Shown here: positions 23,872-32,208 of the stretch, in pieces | How the letters are laid out: each line of letters starts with the position of its first letter | How positions within the stretch are numbered: position 1 is the stretch's first letter | Assembly: GCA_964523735.1 (NCBI GenBank) | Contig: CAZFYZ010000001.1 | Span: 1-64,000 of the forward strand | DNA length: 64,000 nucleotides | Direction of reading: 5' to 3' | Source of the DNA: CAZFYZ01 sp964523735 | Lineage (GTDB): Bacteria > Armatimonadota > UBA5829 | Made by a program: the position numbers and the translations under genes | Notes under the pieces: generated by a model | The model's input: the letters and a program-made list of their open reading frames with translations, nothing else | What the model was told of the DNA's origin: nothing | Databases searched by the model: none

Positions 23872-26334
23872 ATGACCTCCCACAAAACCGTAGCCCGCGC
23901 GGCGGGGCTGATGATGGTGGCGATACTCGCCAGCAGGCTCCTCGGCCTTATCCGCGATATGCTCATCGCCAGCCAGTTCGGTTTGACCGGACTGGTAAGC
24001 GCCTACACCGTTTCGTTCAACCTGCCCGATTTGCTCTACTTCTTCCTCTCGAGCGGAGCGCTGTCGGGCGCCTTTATCCCGGTCTTCACCGAGCGATATC
24101 AGACCGACCGCAAGCGCGAGGCGTGGGAGATATTCTCGATCATCGCCTGCTTCATGGGCCTGGTGCTGATGACTGTGATCGTGATCAGCGAGGTCTTCAC
24201 AGAGCCGCTCGTGCGCTATCTGGCCGCACCGGGCTATGCCGACCCCAAGTATCAGGAGCTCTTCAGGCTGATCGTTCACTTGACACGCATCATCCTGCCC
24301 TGCCAGTTGTTCTTCTTCCTGGGCGGGCTGATGATGGGCACACTCGAGTCGAGACAGGACTTCAGGGCTCGAGCGGCGGGGCCGGTAATCTACAACCTGG
24401 GGATTATCTTTGGTGTAGTGATCCTCTCCAGGTGGTTCAGCATTGCGGGGCTTGCGTGGGGAGCGATGATTGGGGCCTTCGCGGGGAACGTGGGCTACAC
24501 GTTCTACTGCCTCAAGAAGTCGGGCTTCGAGTTCTACCCGAGCCTCAATCTGAGGCATCCTGGAGTCAAGAAGGTCGGGATGCTTGCGCTACCAGTTATA
24601 CTCGGCCTGAGCTTGCCGCAGATCGACGTGATCATCAACCGCTGGTTTGCGACCTATGTCTCAGACATTGCCCCTGCCGCCCTGAATTATGCGAACCGGC
24701 TGATGCAGGTCCCGCTAGGGGTTTTTGCGCAAGCTGCCGGAACGGCCATTCTGCCGACGCTATCAGCCTATGCGGCCCGAAACGCCATCGACGACCTCCG
24801 CAACAGCGTCAGCTTCGGCCTTCGCGCCATTCTTGCTATCAACATACCCGCATCGGTATTTATGGTGGTGATGGCCGATCCGATCGTGCGCACCGTCTAC
24901 ATGAGCGGCGAGTTCAGCCCATCGAAAGTGCCCGCGACCTCCATCGCTCTGATCTGCTACTCGGTCGGCATCTTCGCCTGGGCGGGGCAGGCTATAGTCG
25001 CGCGGGGCTTCTTTGCCATGCAGGACACGATAACCCCGGTCGTGCTTGGAACGGTCGCCACGATCATCTTCATCCCGTTGAACTTCATCCTTGCCCGTGT
25101 GATGGGTCATGGGGGGCTGGCGCTGGCGACTTCCATCGCCGCGACCATTCATCTCCTTGCGCTGACAGTCTTCCTTCGGCGGCGTCTGCAAGGGCTTGAG
25201 GGAGGCAAGCTTCTTTCCAGCACCGCAAAGATCTTGATCGCTACAGCTGTGATGGGCGCGCTCTGCATTGGGGTCAGGGTAGGAATGTCCCGGACTCTCG
25301 GTACTTGGCAACTTCAGGAGGGTGATGTTCGCGACCCGACAGAGCTTGCGCTGCAGTTGGGCTGGGATCGCACTCCACTGACGCACTACCTGGACTCGCA
25401 GATGTCCAAAGAGACAAAGGCGAAGCGTGCGAGTGCATTCAGAGCTGCATACCAGTCGTATCGGATCGAAGCCGAGGTGGAGGACTTCCTGCAGACGATC
25501 GTTTGGAGCCGCGACTTCTACGACGATGAGCGATTTGAGGATGTTTCGATCAGCGGTCGTACGCAGGATCTGGTTCATCAGCGCCCCACGAGAGGCTCTT
25601 CCTTGTGGCGCATGAACCGAGGCCTACTTGAGGCCGCCTACCCTCAAGCATTTGTCAGGATCGCCGACGTTTCCTCGGTTGCGAAGTGGTTGGAGCCTGC
25701 GGATCGGGACCATAGAGGATCAGGCGGTGATCGATGGCTGATTCAAGAAGGCGACATAGTGGATCTGGAGTCCCTCGCGCACGAGCTTGTGAACAAGGAG
25801 AATCCGGTCTCAGTGTATCTGCTTTCGGAGATGCCTCACGGCCTCCGAACTGGCCTGAGGAGCTATGTCGCCGATGCTGACGCCGCGAGGGGCCTGGACA
25901 CGTCCCTTATGCATGACCTCAACAGGGTTATCCGCACAAGTCGCTTGTACTCGCCGGAGAGGTTTGGTCAGCCAACTGAAACAGGCACGACACCTGGCGA
26001 TGTACGGTTGAGCGAGGAACTCCTGGTTCGAGCCAGAGTAACCCGCGGAGGCCAGGCACTACCGGAGATCAACCGCCGTCTTCTCGAAGAAGCGTTCCCC
26101 GACCAGATCGCCAAGCGACCGATCGACCGTGTCGAAGGAAGAATGGGCTCTCTGATCACTGTCCTTGTGGCCATGGCGCTGTCCACGGTCGTCTACCTGC
26201 CTCTGCTGAAGCTGACGCGGGTGGAGGAAGTGGACGCGATCTGGGGTGGGCTCCGCCGGAAGCTTTCCAGAAGGCAGCCGATGCCACCGGACACCATTGA
26301 TCAGCCCGAGACACGACCGGCCGATGAGTCTTGA
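23872..26334 (+). CDS. murJ: Lipid II flippase MurJ with a duplicated domain inserted before the last helix
   Basis: 820 residues against about 500-530 for ordinary MurJ. The MurJ core is clear at 1-475: SRLLGLIRDMLIASQFG, NLPDLLYFFLSSGALSGAFI, the repeated helices, and QIDVIINRWFA. The final MurJ helix with the typical VEEVDAIWGGLRRKL end is at 757-798. Between them (about 478-755) lies a soluble insert made of two related units, 479-592 and 622-744. Both begin W-x-(L/I)QEGD(V/I) and share a YL-x-S-(Q/E)M block, an ERF motif after a conserved SR, and an NR-x-LLE-x-A(Y/F)P end. MurJ moves lipid II across the inner membrane for peptidoglycan synthesis. In the standard 14-helix topology the insert would face the periplasm. 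The insert family is not recognised. Confidence 0.9.
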   Translation: MTSHKTVARAAGLMMVAILASRLLGLIRDMLIASQFGLTGLVSAYTVSFNLPDLLYFFLSSGALSGAFIPVFTERYQTDRKREAWEIFSIIACFMGLVLMTVIVISEVFTEPLVRYLAAPGYADPKYQELFRLIVHLTRIILPCQLFFFLGGLMMGTLESRQDFRARAAGPVIYNLGIIFGVVILSRWFSIAGLAWGAMIGAFAGNVGYTFYCLKKSGFEFYPSLNLRHPGVKKVGMLALPVILGLSLPQIDVIINRWFATYVSDIAPAALNYANRLMQVPLGVFAQAAGTAILPTLSAYAARNAIDDLRNSVSFGLRAILAINIPASVFMVVMADPIVRTVYMSGEFSPSKVPATSIALICYSVGIFAWAGQAIVARGFFAMQDTITPVVLGTVATIIFIPLNFILARVMGHGGLALATSIAATIHLLALTVFLRRRLQGLEGGKLLSSTAKILIATAVMGALCIGVRVGMSRTLGTWQLQEGDVRDPTELALQLGWDRTPLTHYLDSQMSKETKAKRASAFRAAYQSYRIEAEVEDFLQTIVWSRDFYDDERFEDVSISGRTQDLVHQRPTRGSSLWRMNRGLLEAAYPQAFVRIADVSSVAKWLEPADRDHRGSGGDRWLIQEGDIVDLESLAHELVNKENPVSVYLLSEMPHGLRTGLRSYVADADAARGLDTSLMHDLNRVIRTSRLYSPERFGQPTETGTTPGDVRLSEELLVRARVTRGGQALPEINRRLLEEAFPDQIAKRPIDRVEGRMGSLITVLVAMALSTVVYLPLLKLTRVEEVDAIWGGLRRKLSRRQPMPPDTIDQPETRPADES

Positions 26335-26398
26335 CGCACCGGCCTCTGCCCGCATATTATGGATGAGTAAGAGGGGAAAATCACGGAGGTCCCACCAA

Positions 26399-27652
26399 AT
26401 GACAAGAACGCAGTTCCGTCTCGCGATCCTGCTTGTGATCGCCCTGTCTGTCCTCGTCGCTCCCGCCTACTCGCAGACATTCGCTCAATGGATGCAGACG
26501 GCCGAGCAGGCCAAGGCTCGCGGGGATATGCCGGGCATGGAAAAGGCCATCCTCAAGGCTCACAGAGTGTCGCGAGGCAACGAAGGCTCGTGGCGCGGGC
26601 TTGCCTGGGCGCAGGCTCGGCAGGGAAAGCATGAGGAGTCACTCAAGAGCGCTCGGGAGAACGTGCGGCGCAACGGCGAGTGCGGCTGGTCGCTGCAGCA
26701 GCTTGCGGATTCGCTGATCTCGACCAATGACTACGCAGAGGCCCGCACCGTCCTGGCGAAAGCCGACGCTCTGCCTCAGAGCCAGATCGGTGGCGCTCAA
26801 GGAGCACTGGATTACACGAAGAACCGGCTCAAGGCATACTCCGGTGAGCGCGTCTATTCGCTGAGATGGAAGGTCCCCGCGAACGCGTTTGGCGGCAAGA
26901 CATTCGAGCTGCTTATGCCCGCGATGAACACCCCGCGCCAGACGTGCACCTACACCGTGAGCGGCGCGCAGTCTTACGAACCCATCAAGGACGGCTACAG
27001 AGACCTGGTAAGGATCACTCAGCAGCCGGGTGAGCCCTGCTGGATCAACGCCACGCTCACACTCAAGGGGTTTGGAATCGGACGGAAGAAGCTTGCCGAG
27101 CTGACCTCGCAGGACTACCCCGCCGAGGCAAAGGGCTGCCTGGGCCCGTTCTATCACGGCCCATACTTCGACCCCGCCATCCCCGAGTGCCAGGAAGCCG
27201 CGCAGAGACTGAAAGGCGCGACGCCTTATGAGACCGTGCAGAACATCCTCAACTGGATGGGCGACAACTTCACCTATGATGGCAATGCGCAACCTGACGG
27301 CCTCAAGGGATTCCTGATCGGCAAGAAGGGCGTCTGCCACCACTGGTGCAGCGGATTCACAGCACTGTGCCGCGCGGCTGGCGTGCCTGCAGTCGTTGCG
27401 CACGGCGTTGCTCTGCCGGGTGAGAAGCGATTCAAGGAGGCCGAGGGAAGCCACGGTTGGGCCGAGGTCTACTTCGTCGGAGCCGGCTGGGTTCCTGTTG
27501 ATCCGCTTGGGCGTGAGACGCTGGCTATGTTCGGCGGCAAGAGCTACATGACCACCGACTGCGCCAACTTTACTGAGAACGACGACCACTTCAAGTACAA
27601 CTCGATCCAAGGCATACGCTACAGCGGTCGCATCGTAAGCGACACGCCGTAG
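26399..27652 (+). CDS. Secreted transglutaminase-like cysteine protease/peptidase
   Basis: 417 residues from ATG 26399, nine bases after GGAGG; the frame is open upstream but would overlap murJ. Signal peptide MTRTQFRLAILLVIALSVLV to AYSQ. TPR-like helices at about 28-140. A transglutaminase core follows with the triad visible: cysteine in GVCHHWCSGFTALCRAAGVP (about 311), histidine in SHGWAEVYF (about 351) and aspartate in WVPVDP (about 367). Family members cleave or cross-link peptide bonds; this one would act outside the cytoplasmic membrane. The substrate cannot be read from the sequence. It lies 64 bases after murJ and could be co-transcribed, which suggests but does not prove a wall-related role. 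Confidence 0.8.
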   Translation: MTRTQFRLAILLVIALSVLVAPAYSQTFAQWMQTAEQAKARGDMPGMEKAILKAHRVSRGNEGSWRGLAWAQARQGKHEESLKSARENVRRNGECGWSLQQLADSLISTNDYAEARTVLAKADALPQSQIGGAQGALDYTKNRLKAYSGERVYSLRWKVPANAFGGKTFELLMPAMNTPRQTCTYTVSGAQSYEPIKDGYRDLVRITQQPGEPCWINATLTLKGFGIGRKKLAELTSQDYPAEAKGCLGPFYHGPYFDPAIPECQEAAQRLKGATPYETVQNILNWMGDNFTYDGNAQPDGLKGFLIGKKGVCHHWCSGFTALCRAAGVPAVVAHGVALPGEKRFKEAEGSHGWAEVYFVGAGWVPVDPLGRETLAMFGGKSYMTTDCANFTENDDHFKYNSIQGIRYSGRIVSDTP

Positions 27653-28098
27653 TCTTGGAGTGCGATAAATCGCCACTTTCGTGGGCCGCGCCAGGTTTAT
27701 GTGTGCGCGGCCCTTGCTCTGCCGGGCGCACGATGGCGGCATCGGTTGTCTGCGCGCTGATCGTGGTTCCCACGAATTCTCTCTTTTCACTGCCGGAGAA
27801 GCTCTCGATGATTGACTCGGCACAACCGAAGAAGTGGGCATGCCATAGATAAGCCCCGGGTGTACAGCAATGCGCCCATTCTGCCCAGTGGCCTGAATGC
27901 CGGATATGGGCATGTGCCATCCGTCAGGAACACCCCCCATGTACTGTGGCATGACCAGCCTCTTACGGCATGCAAAGATGGGCATGCCATAATAAACCCT
28001 ATATATAATATAGGGTGCCCACTTGACACAGTGTACGTGAGAGTGGGCAGGTGGTTAGGGCGAGAGGGTTGCTGGAGGGAATCGCAGAGCGAGCGGAG
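27653..28098. other. Non-coding stretch with GGGCATG motif cluster and AT-rich hairpin
   Basis: About 445 bases. GGGCATGCCATA occurs at 27836-27847 and again at 27980-27991, and GGGCATGTGCCAT at 27908-27920; two looser GGCATG copies lie between. Right after the last copy, ACCCTATAT-ATA-ATATAGGGT (27996-28016) is a perfect nine-pair hairpin. It lies downstream of both flanking genes, so it may hold their terminators, but the motif cluster is not explained by that. Confidence 0.6.
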
Positions 28099-28656
28099 TC
28101 AGAAGTCGAGGGTTGAATCAAGCTTTCGGCCAGCGGGGGGATAGCCGGCTCTGTACACAGCCCGGTATAGAGCTGAGATGGCGTCGACCACTGCACCGAG
28201 GCATCTCTCGACATCCGCGATTGAGACCGACTGATCTTCCCTCGCATGCGTAAGCGCGTTCCGCAGGTGCAGTCCTGCTTTGAGGTCAGACCACCAACCT
28301 GCGTCCTTGTCTACAGGCTTGCCAGAGTACTTGCGCACCAAGAACTCAAGCCTGTCCTCAAGCCTACGCATCTGCAGCTTGTTTGTGAGTACGAACCTCC
28401 CCTGCTGCAGTGCGAGCTCCCTCTCAGTCAGCAACGATTGCTCGGTTTTGTCCAGGTGACCATCCGTCACGAAATCGTCGGCAACTGCGTTAACATGGGC
28501 CTCAAGTGCACAGCAGGCCTGCAGCAGGGCGGCGTGAAGGTAGGCAAGGCGACCGTCCGCCGTCGTCTCGGCCTTGGCCTTCTCAAGGAACCGTTTGGCC
28601 TCCTCAAGGAGCAGACGTGCGAAGTCGTCAAGCGTCTTCATCGTAACGGTCGACAT
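28099..28656 (-). CDS. HEPN-like protein paired with a DGQHR-domain gene
   Basis: 185 residues from ATG 28656, overlapping the upstream gene's end by 29 bases, so the two are translationally linked. The protein is all-helical and ends in LRNALTHARED, an R-N-x3-H motif of the HEPN type (R-x4-H). HEPN proteins are often RNases in toxin-antitoxin, abortive-infection or CRISPR systems, with R and H in the active site. That is family knowledge; catalytic function here is inferred from one motif. ATG 28641 is an alternative start. It could also be a non-toxic accessory HEPN protein. Confidence 0.6.
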   Translation of the reverse strand: MSTVTMKTLDDFARLLLEEAKRFLEKAKAETTADGRLAYLHAALLQACCALEAHVNAVADDFVTDGHLDKTEQSLLTERELALQQGRFVLTNKLQMRRLEDRLEFLVRKYSGKPVDKDAGWWSDLKAGLHLRNALTHAREDQSVSIADVERCLGAVVDAISALYRAVYRAGYPPAGRKLDSTLDF

Positions 28657-29911
28657 TCTGGGACTTAAGCACCTCCAGGTTCGCCTGCTTTGCGTGGTAC
28701 TTCTTTATGGCCAGATCTATGAGTCCCTTAGTTATGCCTTCGCCACCTTCGGCCTGCAAGTAGAAGAGTTCAACGAGACGGCCGCGCTCCTTCGCATCCG
28801 TTCTGTACCCAAGCCCTCTGTAGTTGTCCTGATCCGTCTTGTGCCTGCCCTTTGCCAGAGCAGCCGCATTGAGCGGATCGCGAGGCCCCTTGTTGGCAAG
28901 GCCGAAATGCCGCTCCAGGCGTTTGGAATTGGAGTGGAGGACTCCGGCGACATAGGCCCACGCCGAAAGAACCGCATAGTTGAGTGCTTTGTGAGCCGAG
29001 TCACTGTTGGGCCCCTCTTTCCCTTTTCCGAGGCTGAATGCCGCTCGCTGGACCTGCACAAGCCTAGCGAACTCACCCCCGGCCCTCTGTAGACGCGGAT
29101 CTGTCCACAAGCGAGGCTTGTTGCGCTTGAGTTCCTCCCACTCGACTGCCTCTGTGCCTGAGCTGCAGATTGATGGAGTGGTTTCTGTGCGATCGAAGTC
29201 TCTAGCCGCTATATTGACGCCGCTGTAGTAGTTGAGGATAAATGTACGTGCGGCACGCACGGTGACAGGGTCTCCGCGCTGGCGCTTATCAGCGAAGTCC
29301 TGACCGTGCTGGAGTAGCCCAACCTCCTGGCACCATTGCCGAAGTTCAGGGCCGAAAACTGTCTCCTGCATCCTGTCGTAGAGGTCGGGGGAGACCGCTA
29401 TATTCGTGTTTGATATAAGCTGCACGTCAAGCCTTTGCTCCGTGTCTAGGTCGAAGTACACTTTTATCCCGTGGAGCTCGTCAACGTGTTCTCTTACCGC
29501 AAGCTTGATCGCTTCAAACCTGTGCTGGCCACCGATTACCTTCAGCGGACGCTCGGAGTTGTAGTCAAGTACGAATTCACACACGATATTGCTGAACGTT
29601 CTCCCCGCCGCTGCATCCTTCTTCATGGCCTTGAATGCAGAATGGTCGAGCAGTATTTCCCGGTTGGCTCTGTACTCCAGCTGTTCCTCGGGGTCGAGCG
29701 GCACGTCGGTCGTGGCGGAGGCGATCAGCTTACTGCCGAAGACGTGGCACTCGACATAAACGGCTTTGGTGCAGGAGTCAGTCAGTAGATGCAAACGCTC
29801 ACGCTCTATCGGCTCAAACTGGGCCACGAACTGCTCGATAAGGGGACGCAGTTTGGCAACGCGTTCTTCGGACAGAGGCGTAGCAGCAACGAAGTCAGAG
29901 AGAGCACCCAT
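28628..29911 (-). CDS. DGQHR-domain (DndB/ParB-like) protein
   Basis: 427 residues from ATG 29911, seven bases after a perfect AGGAGGT. Residues about 100-130 hold the hallmark KVIGGQHRFEAIKLA, preceded by SERPLKV. A following NTNIAVSP block is typical of DGQHR-domain proteins such as DndB, the regulator of phosphorothioate DNA modification, and of ParB-like nucleases. No dndA/C/D/E genes are next to it. The only partner is the overlapping HEPN gene. Ile codon ATA and other less GC-rich codons appear more often than in neighbours, by eye, which hints at transfer. A consensus promoter precedes it. Family call is good; biological role is open. Confidence 0.75.
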   Translation of the reverse strand: MGALSDFVAATPLSEERVAKLRPLIEQFVAQFEPIERERLHLLTDSCTKAVYVECHVFGSKLIASATTDVPLDPEEQLEYRANREILLDHSAFKAMKKDAAAGRTFSNIVCEFVLDYNSERPLKVIGGQHRFEAIKLAVREHVDELHGIKVYFDLDTEQRLDVQLISNTNIAVSPDLYDRMQETVFGPELRQWCQEVGLLQHGQDFADKRQRGDPVTVRAARTFILNYYSGVNIAARDFDRTETTPSICSSGTEAVEWEELKRNKPRLWTDPRLQRAGGEFARLVQVQRAAFSLGKGKEGPNSDSAHKALNYAVLSAWAYVAGVLHSNSKRLERHFGLANKGPRDPLNAAALAKGRHKTDQDNYRGLGYRTDAKERGRLVELFYLQAEGGEGITKGLIDLAIKKYHAKQANLEVLKSQNVDRYDEDA

Positions 29912-29961
29912 ACCGAAGACCTCCTGTGAACGACAGCCGGACACTCAGTCCAACAGCAGAG

Positions 29962-29991
29962 ATTATACGCGACGCACTTACCACCGGTCAA
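29962..29991 (-). promoter_or_regulatory. Consensus sigma-70 promoter of the DGQHR/HEPN pair
   Basis: On the minus strand TTGACC, 18 bases, TATAAT, ending 50 bases before the start at 29911. It has the only perfect -10 box among the promoters found in the window. No clear inverted operator was seen between it and the gene. Confidence 0.65.
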
Positions 29992-30128
29992 ATCGCTCAC
30001 CATCATGGCCAGACCGGGCACTCCCTCCGAACCCCCTCCCCTTCATTGTGGCATGGCGCACGGCCGGTCGACCGCTGTAGTGACATTCAGAGAAGGGGCG
30101 AGGTCTCCGGCTACGATGCCGAAGCAAT

Positions 30129-31322
30129 CTATCCGCGCGTGGCGGCGTATCTCGCACGCGTGCGGCGGCTGACCCAGCTTCGGGCTGTGAGCGGGGGTAG
30201 GGCGTGGCGGCGGTGGATGGGGTCTGTCTCAAGTTCAGGCTCCACTGGCTGGCCTCTGAATCGACGCGACGAGTCCTGGTTGGATGCCCGGGCAAACGGG
30301 CGCATTACAGTCACGATCAGCAGGTATCCTGCCAGGAGGATCGCAGCGAAGGCGAGGTTTGAGGAGAAGCCATCATCAGCGTCAGGCAGCGGAGCCAGAT
30401 AAGCAGCGACGTACGACGGGCAGAACTTCGTTACCCCAGGAGACAGGAGAGCGCACTGACTGTCATCGGATGACACGGCCTGGGATATCGAGAGTATCGC
30501 GGCTTCGTAGGCACGGTCCTTCGACGTGTAGGGTACGTTGCAGGGAGTCTCCAGCAGGAATGCGGCGTGACCAAGGGTCGTGTACCTGCGGTGGAACAGC
30601 CTCGGGTTTCCATCAGGCCTGCACTTGTGCGCCAGAAGCCCCGATCGGCTCTCGACCTTCTTCGCCAGCAGCATCATCGCATGAGCCCGACTGTCCGAGA
30701 TGGTTGGCGCGACCTCGATCTCATTGCCCGCGGTGTTGGTGGGGCCGGTCCATTCGTGGGCATCGATCAGCACGTGAGGCCTCCATGTCCGAATCGTCCG
30801 ATCGACGAAGACGGCTTCCGGAGCCTTCAGAGTCGCCCAATCCCGGTTGATATCGATCCCCTGCGCGTTTAGCCGCTGCTTTTCGGCAAACCCGTCGGGG
30901 TTGGCCACCGGTACGACAATGAACACACACTTCTTCAGCAGCTCAGGCTCCGATCCCGACGCGAGCTTTCCGCACAGCGACAGCACCGACTCAACCGGAT
31001 TGCCCTCATCTCCGTGCTGCCCGGCCACGATCATAACTCGGGTCTTTCCCTCGGATCCGATCGACAGGTCGGAGATCACAAACGCTGGTATCGCCCGACC
31101 CTCGCCCGATTTGCCAAAGGCGACCAGACGGGCATTTGCAGAGTCGGACAGCGCCCGCACGCGAAGCATGGCCGCATCGTAGGGGTTAGGGGTTGGGGGG
31201 TGGGAGTTGGGGGACGCGTGGCTAGCGGCGCGAGCCAATGCCAGGAGTTGCAGCGAGGATAGAATGAGCACGAGGGCCTTCCCTAGCCCCCAAGACCCAG
31301 CTCCTAACCCCTTCTGCTTCAT
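30129..31322 (-). CDS. Secreted M14-family zinc carboxypeptidase with C-terminal membrane anchor
   Basis: 397 residues from ATG 31322, which overlaps the upstream stop (ATGA). Signal peptide at about residues 15-34 (ALVLILSSLQLLALARA). Zinc ligands are seen in GQHGDEG (HxxE, about residue 100) and in LIDAHEW; INRDW supplies an arginine and FLLETP the catalytic glutamate (about 256). A C-terminal helix AAILLAGYLLIVTVM at about 332-346 would anchor it, with a basic tail inside. M14 enzymes trim C-terminal residues of peptides, and some act on peptidoglycan stems. It is coupled to a flagellar chaperone gene, so a role in opening the wall for the flagellum is possible but inferred. Confidence 0.8.
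   Translation of the reverse strand: MKQKGLGAGSWGLGKALVLILSSLQLLALARAASHASPNSHPPTPNPYDAAMLRVRALSDSANARLVAFGKSGEGRAIPAFVISDLSIGSEGKTRVMIVAGQHGDEGNPVESVLSLCGKLASGSEPELLKKCVFIVVPVANPDGFAEKQRLNAQGIDINRDWATLKAPEAVFVDRTIRTWRPHVLIDAHEWTGPTNTAGNEIEVAPTISDSRAHAMMLLAKKVESRSGLLAHKCRPDGNPRLFHRRYTTLGHAAFLLETPCNVPYTSKDRAYEAAILSISQAVSSDDSQCALLSPGVTKFCPSYVAAYLAPLPDADDGFSSNLAFAAILLAGYLLIVTVMRPFARASNQDSSRRFRGQPVEPELETDPIHRRHALPPLTARSWVSRRTRARYAATRG
31182..31213 (+). other. G-quadruplex-type G-tract run inside the M14 gene
   Basis: Five G tracts (4, 4, 6, 3 and 5 bases) separated by two- to four-base loops TTA, TT, T and AGTT lie on the plus strand, antisense to the peptidase gene near its 5' end. The matching peptide is the Pro-rich linker HPPTPNP after the signal peptide. 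Folding potential is inferred from the pattern. Confidence 0.5.
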
Positions 31323-31798
31323 CTCTGCCGGTCCAGGAACATAGGGGCGTCGTGGGAGCACGCGGGGCCGTAGGCAGCGTCGAGCCTGCGTCGCTGGCCT
31401 GACTCGCGGATCGCCTTTGAGATCGACTCCAGCCGGGTCTTCATGATACTTTCGCACTGCGCCTGACAGGCAAGAATCCTGTCACCCAGAGCCTGTGCAT
31501 CGCCGTCAAGCGCGGCGGCAGACCGGGCGAGTACCCCGGCCTCATCACTCTGGCCGGCAAGGGCGTCGAGTGTCTCAGTCGGGACTGCGGCGCTGACGGA
31601 GGCTAGCTGCCTGCACTCGCTCTCTCTTTCCTCAATGAGGCGGCTCACGTCTGCCGTAGGATCAGCGGCAAGCGTCGAAAGCAATCGCTCGCTGACGCCT
31701 GATATCCTGCCCAGAGCGGCGTTGCGATCTTTCAGCAGCGAGGTGTAAGCCCTGAGGGAATCGACTACCTGTTGCTTTGGCTCGCCAAATGTGCTCAA
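31319..31798 (-). CDS. FliT/FlgN-like flagellar chaperone candidate
   Basis: 159 residues from TTG 31798. The start overlaps the fliS stop (TTGA) and follows GGAGG by seven bases, so coupling to fliS is clear. The protein is nearly all helical (VVDSLRAYTSLLKDRNAALG, then LIEERESECRQLASVSAA) with no membrane segment. The place directly after fliS is where fliT usually lies. FliT binds FliD and regulates export; the sequence itself is too diverged to assign more firmly. A FlgN-like fold is an equal possibility, but a better flgN candidate lies at 41356-41862. Confidence 0.5.
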   Translation of the reverse strand: MSTFGEPKQQVVDSLRAYTSLLKDRNAALGRISGVSERLLSTLAADPTADVSRLIEERESECRQLASVSAAVPTETLDALAGQSDEAGVLARSAAALDGDAQALGDRILACQAQCESIMKTRLESISKAIRESGQRRRLDAAYGPACSHDAPMFLDRQR

Positions 31799-32196
31799 GC
31801 CGCGGCCTCCATCTGTATCTCCTGCTGGATCATCTGATCTGCCTCCGCCCACGTTTCGCGGAGCTGAGAGAGAATCTTGACAGCTTCATCCAAGGCTTCC
31901 AGGTCCTGGTTCAGGTTGGCGTGCGCCAGTTTCTCGATGACGTAGTTGTAGAGGGACTTGAGCCGCCCGACGAGCGCGGGGTCGATGTCCTCACGAAGTG
32001 TTGATAACAGCTCGCAGACAACAGCGAGCGCCTTGTTGATATTGGTACCCTGCTCCTCGAGCTTACCCTCTTTCATCTTCTCCGCCGCGATTCTGCAGAA
32101 GCGAATAGCGCCGTCGTAGGCTGCCAGGAGCAGCTTGGCGGGCGATGCCGTGAGAAGCTGGTTCTGCTGATACTGTGCGTAGCCGTCGAGAGACAT
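31795..32196 (-). CDS. fliS: Flagellar export chaperone FliS
   Basis: 133 residues, usual length. The N-terminus MSLDGYAQYQQNQLLTASPA and the following KLLLAAYDGAIRFCRIA are typical of FliS; the rest is a helical bundle (SLYNYVIEKLAHANLNQD). FliS binds the C-terminal helix of flagellin in the cytoplasm and keeps it unfolded for export. It lies 12 bases after fliD and its stop overlaps the next start. Confidence 0.95.
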   Translation of the reverse strand: MSLDGYAQYQQNQLLTASPAKLLLAAYDGAIRFCRIAAEKMKEGKLEEQGTNINKALAVVCELLSTLREDIDPALVGRLKSLYNYVIEKLAHANLNQDLEALDEAVKILSQLRETWAEADQMIQQEIQMEAAA

Positions 32197-32208
32197 TACA
32201 ACCGTACC

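Noticed and set aside
27653..28098. Motif cluster considered as a tRNA or integration site
   Set aside because: No cloverleaf, anticodon arm or CCA-like end could be found, and there is no integrase nearby.
28099..29944. DGQHR gene considered as part of a full Dnd phosphorothioation system
   Set aside because: No dndA, dndC, dndD or dndE homologue is adjacent; only the HEPN gene is.
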